This document shows positions 1 through 13,730 of a stretch of 64,000 nt of DNA, piece after piece. The notes beneath the pieces were generated by a model that saw only the letters and a list, made by a program, of their open reading frames with translations, searched no databases and was not told where the DNA came from. Made by a program: the position numbers and the translations under genes. Location: contig QZCP01000128.1 of assembly GCA_003956705.1 (NCBI GenBank), forward strand, positions 4,779 to 68,778, written 5' to 3'. How positions within the stretch are numbered: the stretch's first letter is position 1; every line of letters begins with the position of its first letter. Source of the stretch: Brevipalpus yothersi. Its lineage: Eukaryota > Arthropoda > Arachnida > Trombidiformes > Tenuipalpidae.

Positions 1-776
1 CATGTAATAATGTATGATGATGATAATACACGTAATAATGCTCGTCGACCTGACACAGTGAGCCCATTCAAATATTAGCTGATCGAATAGTTGAATGAAT
101 GAAAAAATGTAAGAAAAAAAGAGTTAACCATGTATTCAAATTGGTATTTTTAATATAACAAGCCTTAGCCTTAGTATCGAAATTTTTTTCTTTCTTCTCC
201 TATCTTTCTCTCTTCCGCTCTTTATGAGCCAAATTATTTTTCTTTCAAATCAATCCAATCTTTTGATACCATCTTTTCTTCTTCCTTCTCAGTTATATAA
301 AATGATCATCAATGTTTTCATACTCAAACCATCCAGTTTTTCTATCGAATGTACATACGTTGCGTCATGCTTTTGGTCCTTTTTATTGCTCATCTTTTTC
401 TCTCTTCCATCTTCTCCATCTTCTCTTGTGTGTTCCAGTATCACTCTTCCGACGTCAGCTTCATTCTATTCTTTTCCCATTCTTATTGTCCTTTGGAGAA
501 ATTTTCACCCAAGATGATGTGAACTGATATCATTACGATGATGGAGAGCAAGAGATGCTGAGAGAAAAGCGTACAGAAAGTGAACAGATAGAGAGAGAGA
601 GAGGGAATACTTCTTCTTTTCCCAGATGATGCATTCTGCTCTCTACCAGGCAAGAGTATGATCCAAGTGAGTGGGATTTTGGTGGGTGTAAAAGTGAGAA
701 AAGAAAGAAGAATGGAAAAGAGAAAGGGTTATAAGGATTCAGTGGATGAATTGCTTTGCTCTTATATTTCTTTACT

Positions 777-822
<46 letters not shown>

Positions 823-1279
823 TCCTCTATTTTTCTTTCTTCTTTTTGGCGCCAAAAAGGAAGAAAGAGAAACCAAAAGAGAAAGATCGAGTTTTTATGC
901 AAATACTGTAATCCTCGTCGCGTTATTATTATAATGAGCATAGCAACATGGTGAACATGGTGAAGCTGCATGGGAAAAAATATTACCTGTCAACATAAAC
1001 ACATGAACTCATAGACCGTTGAGAATATCAACAAGACGAATAGAAGTTGACGATGTGATGATGATACTGTTACTAGAGTCGAATAGAATGATTTTCTCTT
1101 TGCCTCTCCCCCTTTTCTTCTCATTATATTCTTGCTGTGTGATCTATGCGTTTGAAAAATTTGGGATTTCACTTAAGATCAACTGTTATGATAATTTAAA
1201 TTATCAAATGAACAATGGATTCCACTTGTCATTTACTGTGAACTTTTTTTTCTTTCTACTCCTCTCTCTCTTCACACAG
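1..1279 (+). other. Probable mGluR intron (no exon recognised)
   Basis: The first visible exon begins mid-codon in the ligand-binding domain, so this stretch should be intron. I looked for the preceding flytrap exon and found none. It holds pyrimidine-rich runs, including a CT microsatellite at 781-822. Confidence 0.6.
781..822. repeat. (CT)n microsatellite
   Basis: A perfect (CT)16 run at 781-812 followed by an imperfect pyrimidine tail. Confidence 0.95.
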
Positions 1280-1544
1280 GAAACTATGGTAATAGTTTAT
1301 CGGAAGCATTCAAGGAAGTGATCTTTCCATCTAATGACCAGGCACCTAAATTTAACATTTGCATAGCTCTATCGGATATGATTCGAAAGAATGATGTGGA
1401 ATCATCGGACAAGTTTATAGCTGAAGTTTTGGCAAGACGTAAAGTTAAAGTGATCGTTTGCGCTTGCGAAGGAGAAACTATATCTTTGTTATACAAATCG
1501 ATTAGGAAATACAATGCTACTGGCAAATTATTAATCGTTGGAGC
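1280..1544 (+). CDS. mGluR: mGluR exon A: ligand-binding domain, lobe crossover segment
   Basis: The acceptor is TTCACACAG at 1271-1279 and the donor GTAAGT starts at 1545. The exon opens with the last two bases of a Gly codon, then reads NYGNSLSEAF, NICIALS and KVKVIVCACEGE. These match the Venus-flytrap stretch that runs from the GNYG glutamate-contact tyrosine to just before DGW. It ends in phase 2 (GC, completed by T of the next exon to give Ala). Confidence 0.93.
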
Positions 1545-4500
1545 GTAAGTTATATTTATATGTATATAAATGTGTCCGCAGAAAGTTCCAGTGATTTTCG
1601 CATAATCTGCCTTTCCCTGTCTCTTCTGATTCCGATTCTTAATGTAACCACAGGGCAAAACAAAAGGTCTCTCTCGGCTAATGTTCTTGGATTATTTGTT
1701 GAAGCATGTGTGTATGTCTATGTGTATGTCACTCCGTATAACTCAAACTATATCCGCTCAAAATTGTACTAAGCCTCAATCTTCTTCTCATCTTGACAAT
1801 AGAGCAAATCAAGCAGCATGATGAGCCATGTATACTCCCATCGATTTGCATCTCCACCTTTTGGAATTGCCCATTCCTCACAATCTCTTTCTACTGAATA
1901 TATATACTTTCTCATATGCTTCCAATCTTGGTGATCCAATATGACAAGCCATACAACACTACATCATTTCCTTTTCCCACTTTCCATCTTTCTCTCTCTT
2001 TTTCTCTTCTCTCTCTCTGATATATGCTCAATTCTTGCCCATCAAATGTACATACTCATCATTAGCTTGTCTACCGGTAATCATCAGTCTAGTCCATCTT
2101 GTCTGCCATTTTCACCTTCTCACTGGCATCATTTATTGTTTCTCACTTTCAAGCTGATTCTTCCATTCAGCATCATGCAGTGAAAAGGTGGATAATGGGA
2201 ATAGAGGAGATAAAAGACAGGTCATATACACCTGATACGTATACATGTGGAGAATACAATGATGATGATGGCAAACAATCAGTGATGATGATTTAATGTC
2301 ACCCAATATTCTGATATGTGGATCTTTTGATCTCATTGCTTTCATAAATAAGTGAATGGCCATGCTATCCGTTGATTTTTATCGTTGATCAGCCAACTGG
2401 GAATCGTTACTGATGAGAAAGCAAATCTGTTTTTGTGTGTATATGAATTGCCTCCGTTTCCACTTTGTTCATTCCTCTCTTTCTCTCTCTTTTTCTTTCT
2501 CTTTTTCTCTCTTTCTCTCTCCTTCCATGCTCCCCTCCAATTCCGTTATATTCTCATCGATCTATTCCCATATACTTTCCATTTGATCAAGCTTCTATCA
2601 CATTCACATCGTTTCTCAATCATCTATCTGTCAATTCATCTTTCCCTTTCTCTCTCTCTCCCTCTTCCTCTCCTTTGATGTGTGTGTACACCTCGTATTA
2701 TTATGAGTATGTTCAATTCTTCCTAACTAGAGCAGTCAGAATTCTCATACACACATTCTTCTCATGGCATTCTCTTCTCTCTTATATTCTTCATATCAGA
2801 AGGCAAAATATTTTCTCTCTCGCTCGCTCTTTACGTACAACAGTTTCTCTCTTTTACAGCAATCTATATTCTATGAAACTAAATAAATACTAGCATATAT
2901 ATATAAAAAAGGATAAGATTACCTGCAGGCTAGTCACATATCATGAATGATAGACCAAAGTATGGTGGCCATAGTATAATATGCCATGCTTTGTTTCTTA
3001 ATATGATCGTTTCTATTCGTTTTGCCCTTTAGTTTCGGTCAGGAAAACTTTTACACATATTAGCATTATTATTGACCATACATATTCGTTCACTTATCCA
3101 TATTCGTATTGTTTTTCTCTCTCATCTTTTAGTGATGGCTGGGCAGATCGAATGGATGTGGTCCAGGGAATCCATCCAGAAGCTCATGGTGGTATATCGA
3201 TCCGAATTCATTCACCTCATGTGGAAGACTTTGATGAATATTATTTTAACCTCAATCCTTACACCAACTCTCGTAATCCATGGTTTAAAGAATTTTGGGA
3301 ATGGAAATTCGGGTGTACACTTGCCGAAGTTCAGCCACCTCCAGAATTGGATGCTGAAAGTAGAAAGTTGAATCGTTGTACCGGTAAGTATGCTCATGTT
3401 TAGTGAAAATTCTTTTCTCTTCCAACTATACCCATCTTCGACTAGTATGAAGCTTTCTTCTCGCCGGCCATTATCATCATGGTTATGAACACTTGACCAA
3501 TTTCACCATTTCCATCTATAAGCATCTCTTACGTGTCAATAATAGGTGATTATTAGTAATATGAACTTCCAATATCCATCTGAAAGTTCATCACTTCGAA
3601 GCCTGGAAATATATATATGTCTTGTTCGTTGTCACACTGAACGTCTAAAAACTTTGACGTGAAAGATATATAACTTTATGGAGCTTTATTAGACCAAAAT
3701 ATCGTGTGCAAGATGCGCTTTACACTGTCAAAAGAAGAGAAAAAGATGAAGAAATGAAAATTCCTCCATATATATGCCATGTATTCATGAAAGTGCAGAA
3801 AGAAAGAGAGAAGATCTTTGAGTAACACTGTGCTCATAAAGTAAGCCTTTGAGATGTTCCAAGTTACAGATGCTAGTGAAAAAAATTGTTGATGTCTCCT
3901 GATATCTCCTTATTATTCTTGTCATCTTGAGAGAAGCATTAGATATAAGAGATATAAGTAGGCATCCGTGTTTTTTTTCTCTCTCTCTTTTTCATGTAGT
4001 TTGATATAAAGTAATTAGAAAATTTTCGAATTCTTTGAAAACGAAGGTTAGTTGCTCTTGTTAGCTAGAATTGCTCAAAGCCATCAGTAGAGAAGAAGAA
4101 GAATTTTGTCCTGGAAAATTTTTCAAGCTTGATTCTTATTACACTGGAATAGCTGGTGGAAGATGTGTTTCATGAAATGCTGTTACGGCTAAAGTTTGAA
4201 TGAGAAAAAGATGAAGAAGAACTCGAGAATGTTCTCCATTAGATACATTTTATAAGATGTCAGATATATATACAAGCTTCCAAATGACAGGTCTTACATC
4301 ATGATTCGGATAGGAAGAGTATAAAGAGCTCCATCGATAAACCTGTAGTATGAGTAATGTGAGTATTCATAGAAGTTCCTAAAAGATGGAACAGATGATA
4401 TATAAAGCTTCTTAACTGCTAAGCTATACTGTAGAAATGTTCACAGCCGCTTATACTCATTTTAATGTCAAAATGAGTCAGAAAGTATCTGGATCATCAA

Positions 4501-7500
4501 ATTCATATTTGACTCTGATTTTACCTTCCAAATCATTAAGCGTATTCGAGAGCCTTCGGGCTCCTACTACAATCCATTCATTAATTAGGATAAAGTATGT
4601 TATTATCAATAAGTACCAAATATTTTTGTTTTCTTATTATTCTCTTGTAATACCATTAGCTGGTTTCCGATAATTAAGTTCATAAACAAATGAGCTCATT
4701 TCATTTTGACCCAATTTGGAGTTCAATTTTTTCTTCAAGCTTCCTGATAGCCTCTCGATATTGGTAATTAGTGTATGAATGAGTTGATCATTTTGGGAAC
4801 ATTTCAATTTCTATTTCTATTCGCTCTTTCTCTGATCTTATAGCTGAACCAACGTTTATGAATCATGTGAAGTACTTTGGAAGAGGAGACTTTTGATGAT
4901 AGCTACCATGATGTTCAGCAATGATAGCTGTTCTCAGCTAATCCTAGGTTTTATCATACTTTATCCTCTAATATCAAAACAGACTATCTCTGTAATGAAT
5001 CTGATGATGAAATCTTCGAGTAGTCTTAATAATCATACATGGAGTAACATTCATGAGCCTCATCTTTCCTAGTAGAACCTTTTTATGAGAAATTCTCTAT
5101 TTTGGAATGTTTTGAAGTGTTTATCTACCCTCTTCTTCTCCTGCATCATCACAAGAATCGAGTAATGACCTGAAACTGGACTTCTTGTCTCAATTTTACT
5201 GTCAAAAGGAGAAAGCATAATGTCTGTGATAATGATGATGAGTGGAAGTGATGATGGGATTCAGTGACATTGAGCAATAGTGATAGAGTCTATGTGTATA
5301 CACTATACAGCCAGTCAACATCAAATATCCATTCCTTTTTTGGATCCTCCGGGATTTGCTGGTAAAAGATGCTTCATACATCGTAATAAATGCAAGATAT
5401 TGCTGTCAAGAGGCCGATTGAGCCAAATTCATCGGGTTGTTAGGAGATACACTAACTTTACCTTATTCTTATTGTCAAGCTTCTGTTTTTGTGATTGTCT
5501 TTTTCTAAGCCTTTCGTGTATTTTCTCTCTCTTTCTCTCTCTCTCTTCCACTTTCTGTGTTATTTATTTCTAATCTCTTACAATTTGTCTTTTACATAGG
5601 GCGAGAAAGTCTGAACAACCGAAATTATACGCAAGATAGTAAGCTTGCATTTGTAATAAAATCGATATGGACCATGGCTTACGGATTAAATGAGATGCAT
5701 CAAAAAGTGTGTGGAAATCGTACAGATAAAGGTATCTGTAAAGAAATGTTACCCTTTAAAGGCGATAAATTTTTGGAATTCCTATTTCGTGTCACATTTA
5801 AATGGCACAATGATACCATATCTTTTGACAAAAATGGTGATCCACCGGCAACATATGATATTATGAATTTTCAAAAAATTGGACGTGACTATCGGTATGA
5901 GCAAGTTGCTATATGGGACAGTAAAATTGGACGTCTACAAATGTTGAATGGAAAATCATTCCAATGGCCATCCAAAATTTTGAATGATTCCGAAACCGTT
6001 CCTGTATCAATATGTAGTGAGCCATGTAAGATGAATGAAAGAAAGGTAAGCACCCCTAAATCATCCAATACATCAATTTTCCCACACAGTAAATGTTTGG
6101 GTATGAATTTTTCAAGCCAAATGAGCCATAATCTATGACCTATCAGCGAAGAAAAAAAATTCTTCAATCCTATTCAATTCAAATTTTCTCATGTTTTCAC
6201 CTCATGCTCTTGGAAAGTGATGCGAAAAAAATGTGTGTGTGAAAAAGGGCATGATGAATCTGATCATATGTGAAAGAATAAGCTCAAGACAGAGACAATT
6301 TCAAGTAGCTAATCTCATCATTTTATCCTCAATCCTCTGGTGAAAGAGTATAAAAAAATTGATGTCACAATTTTCATGCAGCTCTTGGTATAATGTTTTG
6401 CCATTATTCCTTATCAAACTCGATGGATCGATCTGATTCAATATATCCATGTTCAAATGTGTATGTGTGTGAATGTACATGTATATACTCAGTCAAGAGA
6501 GTGAAGGAAGAAAGCTTATCATACTTGGAATATACATCTGAATTCTCTGTGGGAATTGATTGCGACATTTTTCACTCTTGATTCGGCATATCCTTCTTAA
6601 CCTTAAGCTCATTTGGGAAAAAAAAACAAAAAACCTTACAGAATTGTGTTTTGGATAAGAAAATAAGTTTCTCAGAATCTTTTTTCCTTGTAATTTTTTC
6701 CCCATTACTTACACCGAAAAAAAATCATGCGTCGAGAGCATTCTTTCTCACTATTATTTCCAGATCTAATGCATATACTTTTCCTTATGGAAAGTAATTA
6801 GAGTATCAATTATCATGGGTTTTCAAATTCCATCTGCATGAGCGAATACCTTCTTGTCTTGAAGATTTTCTGCTCTCTGATCAAATGGAAAAACACACTC
6901 AGCGAACACTTCATTCACCTCTTCGCGTAGGAGTAATGATACCGGCAATTAATATGAATTGTACTGAGAGAGTAGGAAATCAGATCCATTCTTTTACATT
7001 TGATCCTTGAGAAATATGATATTGTAACAGACGAAATGAATACAACCGCTTATTCTTCTATGGGTATACATATATGTACAGATGTGTGTAGTATGTATTG
7101 AATGGAAAAAAGAATCAAATTTTCACATCTATGCTTAGCAAATAATTCAACATCGAATCTCCATTCTCTATTTCTTTCTCTCTTATGAAACATGTTCAAT
7201 AATGTGAATCCCAATAGTTTGGCACGATGACGATGGATCGATGGACTAATATCGTTCGTTTGTACCACTACTTTTACGATTCTGATTCTTTCGATTTGAC
7301 CCATTTTCTCAGCTTACATTCTTTTCCATTCTCAATGTTCACTTAATCGATTTGTAGATACAATCGAATGGCGATGATGATGTGTGTTCTCTATCGAAAT
7401 AGTGTCTCTCTCCCTCTATACATATATTCTTGATGCTATATGCAACTAAGATGATAATACTCTGCCTACTTCATGCTCTTACTCTCTTATACACCTCTCT

Positions 7501-10500
7501 TTTCATTCGTGGGTGTATGTATTCCTTTTTTCCTAGCATGGATTATTTTGATTCACACTCTTCTGGATAAACATTCACACCAATTATTCTTTTCCTCCTA
7601 TTCTGAGCAACATTTACTTTTTTTCTTCATCATGGTTTCTCCTCTGAGAATTCCTGTGTTTTCACTGGAAATGGAAGGAGGTATCGAATAAGAAAGAAAG
7701 AAAGAGAGAGATTTGTTCAACATCTTCGATGTCTATCAAACTTTTCAGAACTTCTTTCCCTTAGAAGCCTCTATCCGTGTATTCCAGCATTCCAGTTGGG
7801 TATCATCATTCGATTTGCTCTTGAAACACTTTCGATATCGATTTCTTTCACTTTACCAAAATGTACTTGTGCTTACTTGTATATGCATATACTTCTACCC
7901 TAGTGTATATGCATACAATGGATGTCAGAAACTTTTCAGTTACTTTAGTGCATGCTGGTGATTTTAGAGTAAACTTTTCAGCAAAGGATGCAAAATTTTC
8001 CACGACAATGTGGGTAGCCCATCATCTATTCTTGGGATAGCCTTTCTTCACCAAAAGTTTAAAATGTTAAACAGGTGAGATACTTTGTGTATAGAAGGTG
8101 GTGTTATGTATATTTTATGTATTCTCTGTTTGTGGTTGTATCTATGAGACCACGAGCTAAATTTTTTCTGTGGATAGTAAAAATTTTCGAGCAAAAGAGA
8201 AAGAGAGAGAGAGAACTTTTCCCTCTCACTGCTTCCATCATGTCATCTATTTATCTTTTAACCCATTTTGAATGCTCATACATAACCATAGTAAATTCTG
8301 GATGCAAAACTATTCAAACATTCTATGCAACATGGCTGATGTTTTATTCAGATTTGCTTTTCTATCAGCCTCTCTCTCTCTCTCTCTCTCTCTTTACTTC
8401 ATCCCTCATGACTGTTATTTTGGCTCTTTTTTCTTGAATTTGGCGCAAAAAAACGTACTTCGATTGTTGCTCTCTGTATAGAGAGGGAAAAATTTTTTTT
8501 CTCTCGCTCTTAACAAGTTGAACAAACCGAGTTTCCATTCAAAATTTGAATCGAAAAAAAAGAGTTAGTAGAAGTAGAAGAGTTATAGAGAGAAGAAATC
8601 TTTTCATTTCACTGACACACTGATCATCTCATTGAATTATACTGACACTAGGCATCAGTCAAAGTAGTCAATTTGAATGGTAATTCAGGAAAATGAACTA
8701 TCGAGTGACATTAAGATTTTGTGTTTCAGAGGCAGAAATGAACAGAGCATCACATGGAAAGAGAAAAAAATTCCCTATTGAACAATGTTATCTGACTTAC
8801 CATGCATGCCTTATGTGGGTATTTTGTTAGAGGTTTGGAAGATATTCTTCAACCTAGAAGAGAGATAAACTTTTATCGTGAAATTCCATGCAACATCAAT
8901 CCTCTCGATGTCCACACTAAGGCTGAAAATCATAATGGATTCACATGTTTACCAACTAGATCAAGTAGCCAGTGGAACCATTTTATTCCTTCCAATCCAT
9001 CCATCTATTCTGGAATGATATGTATTCCATTGGTCAAGTGAAAAAAGTCATTCCAAAGTCATGAAATCTTTTTGACCCATCTGTAAGGTTATTTCCACGG
9101 TCCAATGGCCGAAAATTTTTGTATGCCTCCGGAATTGATGCTGGGAAAATCAAATGGAAACATATACATGGAGAGACTAGCGATTCTGTCAGAAACATTT
9201 TTCCACTTTGTGCTCAGTAAATATATTTCAACTTCTTGTCAATAACTTTTTTCTTCTTGACTTGTCTAATGATTTGGAAGTGAATTTGTTTGTTCTGTTC
9301 CTTTTTTTCAACCAAAAAGAAGCTCACACACATGGTACACTATTGGAAAAAAGTGTTTTTTTTTCTTCTTCTCCAATGTCCAAGCTCAAATTTTTCCACA
9401 TTCACCATTCCAAACCAACCATAATTTACTTGCTCCATCAAACTTGGTTTATATGTCGATCAAATTTTCTGTATATGTCTGTATATGTCTGTATATGTCT
9501 GTATATGTATGTGTGTATGTGTGTATGTGATTGCAATAATTTCTTTGAAATGTCTGATACCTGACACTTTCGATTCCATCGACCATGGAGGAAGAAAGTA
9601 AACCCTGAAAAAGAGGATATCTTAACAAGACTGATGCAAAATGAGAAGGTCTCAATTTGACAGATTTATAATGATTTTCAACGTTCAAAGCAAAAGTTAT
9701 CATCATGAAATGATGGAAAATAAAAGTGTATGGCTGAGGGGTCATTCTCAAATGGAATTAATCTCAATTTATATTTTATTCAAATGGAAAGAGAGAAAGA
9801 CAGAGAGAAAAAGTATTCGACCTTCATCACAGTTTATTCTTAATCATCATCAACTGAATTTTACTCATCCAGAGGACAAATTGATGATGACTAAAAGAGA
9901 GAGAAAGAATGAAAAATTGTCAAGAGATAAACTTTTCCCTCTTTTTCATTGTCTAGTTAAAGAGACATTAATACTATTCTCTGTCTCTCTTTCAACATTT
10001 CTCACAATGGTTATAGTATCGAATTATGAATTATTTTGGAAGCCCTGAGGCGATCGATATCCACACATTCTCTCTTAACAAGCTATTGCTCATTCATTAG
10101 TATTCACTGCTAATTATCTTTTGATCTCATCTGGAAAAAAAGGCGATGTATTCATGAGATGTTGGAAGGGAATATAATAATAATATTCAGTCATTGGCAG
10201 TGAATCGATTTTCCACTTCATCCCATTCCATCCTCTTACTAGATTGTTGCCAGAGAAAGTGAAGATGAGAGCAGAAAATCTTGCGAAAATTGTATTCATT
10301 TAAATGAAAAATTTAGAAGCTGACTGAATTTCCTATTGAATATGATAATCTTATCATCTTTTTTTCCAAGAAAATTTTGCTCTTCATCTTTCTCATCTAA
10401 TTCCATAGAAAATACACCTTTTCCTACCTGGAATGACTCGTAATTCATTTTGCATATTATAATCATTTTTTCTCTTTCTCTTTCTCTTACTTTATTTCTT

Positions 10501-13500
10501 TCTGACTAGACTCAGATTTTTTCCACCAATTCCCTTTATTCCCCTTAACATTCTCAGCTTGATTTTCATCAAGCTCTCATTTTTCCTCTTTTTCCTCTGG
10601 TATCATTCTGATTGAAATGTAAATTAGCCTCCTCATTCACGCCTTCTCCTCCCACCCCTTTATTATCTATCGAAAGTAATGTAAATCATCTGACATACAG
10701 TTCTCCTTGTGCATCTGTTATGTGTGTAATGATTCAGGTTGCGTATTTCTACTTCTATCAAATCTTGTGTATGTGTGAGAGAGAAGTAGCGAGATAGAAA
10801 ATTTGATGAAAATTTATTCCATCAAAATTACTGACAAAGGTGTGAATCTGATAATATTCTCTCTCTTTCACTCAACCCACTATCATTAGGAATATTTTCT
10901 CTTCATTTTCTTCTTCCAGTGTTGAAACTTAATGCTTTTGCTTCCAAACCCTCTTCAACACACTGTGCACGTGTACACATTCTCTTTTCGGGTTCCCTCA
11001 AGGTGTATCATGCAAGCTATGTCTCTTCCAGATAAATTGAAAGAGAATATGGTTACTACTCAGTGAATGGAATGGATTTTGTTTAGATGTATGTTGAAAA
11101 ATTGATGAATTTTGTAACAAGTAACTCAGTTCTTGGTTGTTAACATTATTTTTGAGGACAAGTTTTTGGTCAATCTTTCCTTAATTAAACCATTGATTCT
11201 CTCATCACTTGTAAGAGAGCTGTATTTTGAAATTATGTCTCCATCATTTCTGTACGGTTTTTAGTAATCTATCTAGAATATTTTGCCAGACATCTCACTG
11301 TCTTCCATTTCTGAAATCTCTAGAAAATTTCTGAACCTCACTCCATATTAGATTTTCAAACTTTCATATTATTCTTCCATGTTTATGCTATATACTTTAT
11401 GGAAAGTGAAACTTTTCTCACTGAGTATTCCCAGAGAATGCCTACCCAACTGAAGTAGATACAACATGGGAGTGTAAATATTTGCTCTTCTCTAAGGAAG
11501 TGGACAGGGTATACCACAGAGGTGAGAAGAAGAATAGTTATACTACCTGAGTAGGTGCGAAGGCATCCTAATATTATCATGATAAGATTGCAATTATGTG
11601 TGCACGAGACATTGTATTTTATTGAAGAGCTCATGAAAGAAATGAGAGTAGCAAACATGACTTGAATTATTAGCCACTCCATTCACTCGATGCATGCATA
11701 ATTAATTGTCTTCACTTCAGTGGCTCAATTTGACTGTATATATTCCATATGGTGAACAGAATTTTTCTGGTCAATATTTCATGATCTAATCTGATATTGT
11801 CATCAGAAAAATTATAAATGAATTTTGATTGCTAAAAATCAAAATCCTAAACCTAATAATATCATTCTTCATGGAGTTAATCGCTTTTCTCTCTCTCTCT
11901 CTTTCCCATTCTACTCATTTTCTCATTACAGCAACAATTGAAAGAAGGAAAACATTCGGAGCAATGCTGCTGGCTTTGTATTGCTTGTCAGCCTGGTGAA
12001 TATAAGCCAAACGAAACTACATGCACAAAATGTGATCAAGGTTTTTGGCCAAACGAAAATTTGACAGGTAAGTGAAAATATCAAATAATCTATCTCTTCT
12101 GATATCGTTCTGTTCGATGAACTTCATGTGATAAGGTTACTTCTTTTCGAATTTGAGTATCATTTATCGAGAGGAAGTTTTCCAAAAAAGTCATAAATTA
12201 TCACCCAAAAAAATGATTAAATGATCAAGCTTCCATTTGATCAATGGGTTTATCCAATTCGATAATCTTGTTGTTGATACTCTTACTTGAAACCATATCA
12301 AGTAAAAAGTGAAAATGATTATCTTATGATTTCATCCACCAACAACCAGTTGAAGTGTTCATACTTTTTCCATCAAGCTTAGCTTTTCGCTGTCACTATT
12401 AGCTGTTCTTTGATATTTTCCTAGGTTTGCCAAAATATTATTATTATCATCATTTAAATTCGTTGCACGAGTGTGTAAATACAAAACAGTGCCCTTAAGA
12501 GAAGGAAGTCAGCAACCATTCCTCTGACAAACATGATTGTATTACGTGTATGTCTATGTATCTGGGTGTCTGTGTGGGGAATCAAGGAAACATTTTCAGT
12601 GGTGACAAGAAGAAAAAAGATATAGTTGGAAAAGAAAATCCTCCACCGTCCTTCAATAGAAGAATAACATAGATCCAGCAAGGTTCATAGAATTTTCAAC
12701 TTTCTCACTCTTCCAAGGGTCCATTTAGGGGAGAGACTGGAAAGAGAAGAAGAAGAGAAAAGAAAATCTGAGGATTTCAGAAAGAGGAGAGAAAATACAC
12801 ACTCTAAGCTTTATACTTTCAACACTACACTCTCTCTTTCAAATATCTTTTCCGTAATCTTTTCCCAAGATCCTGACATTTATCTGACTTAACTTTACGA
12901 GCGATCTTGTGGCACTTTCACCATATCAGATAGTCTAGTGAACCAGAAGTGGATAGCTCTTGATTTTTGATACCCAATTTCTCTCCTTTCTCAAGTGGTG
13001 AAAATCTATCTTCTCTTGGATCCATAGAAATCAAGAATACATGTATATTCCTCTGATTAATCTTTCCCAATCGGATCCTTTTGATCAACAATGGTGAAAA
13101 GATGTGTGAAAGATTGAATATAGTATAGCAAACCATGTTAGGATTTATTCCAACTTTTAAGGATAAGAACACTATTCAATACTATCATACTATCATACAT
13201 CACCAATTTTCGGATCAATCTTTATGCATTAGTTTGATTTTTATCATTCACGCAATTTTCACTCGATTCAGCATCAAGAATTGTTTTGCTTTTCTTAAAG
13301 ATAACATGTCAGCAATTCAACATTGTTATCATGAATAACCAGTAGTCATCACTCTTCACCTTATCTTCACCCACTCTCTCTATCTCTCTATAATTCAGTG
13401 ATGCTGTCTATAACAATGATAGGATTACAGTTGTATGTAAATCATTGATGCCTCTGCTCATCATTCAGCTCTTCCACTACCACAACAGCTACCATCGACT

Positions 13501-13688
13501 AAGTCTCAGGTACAATTTTTCTACTCGTTTCTTGGAATACTCGCTTGAGTATATGTGATTAGACATCATTCGAGCTCACTCTCATTCATACTGTATATGT
13601 GAACTCATGTAATGTGACCAACACTACTATACAATCGGCTTTCAGGGTGATATGAACAAAGTCCGTTGGTTCGTTAAGTATTTTCTTG

Positions 13689-13730
<42 letters not shown>

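Larger units (their letters stand above)
6046..11931 (+). other. mGluR intron, 5.9 kb
   Basis: This intron is bounded by GTAAGC and CATTACAG. It holds a CT microsatellite (8371-8393) and a four-copy 10-bp tandem repeat (9471-9510). No exon-like segment was recognised on either strand. Confidence 0.85.

Noticed and set aside
9471..9530. Short direct repeats that might suggest a CRISPR-like array
   Set aside because: The 10-bp units are contiguous with no spacers, in a eukaryotic intron. This is a simple tandem repeat.
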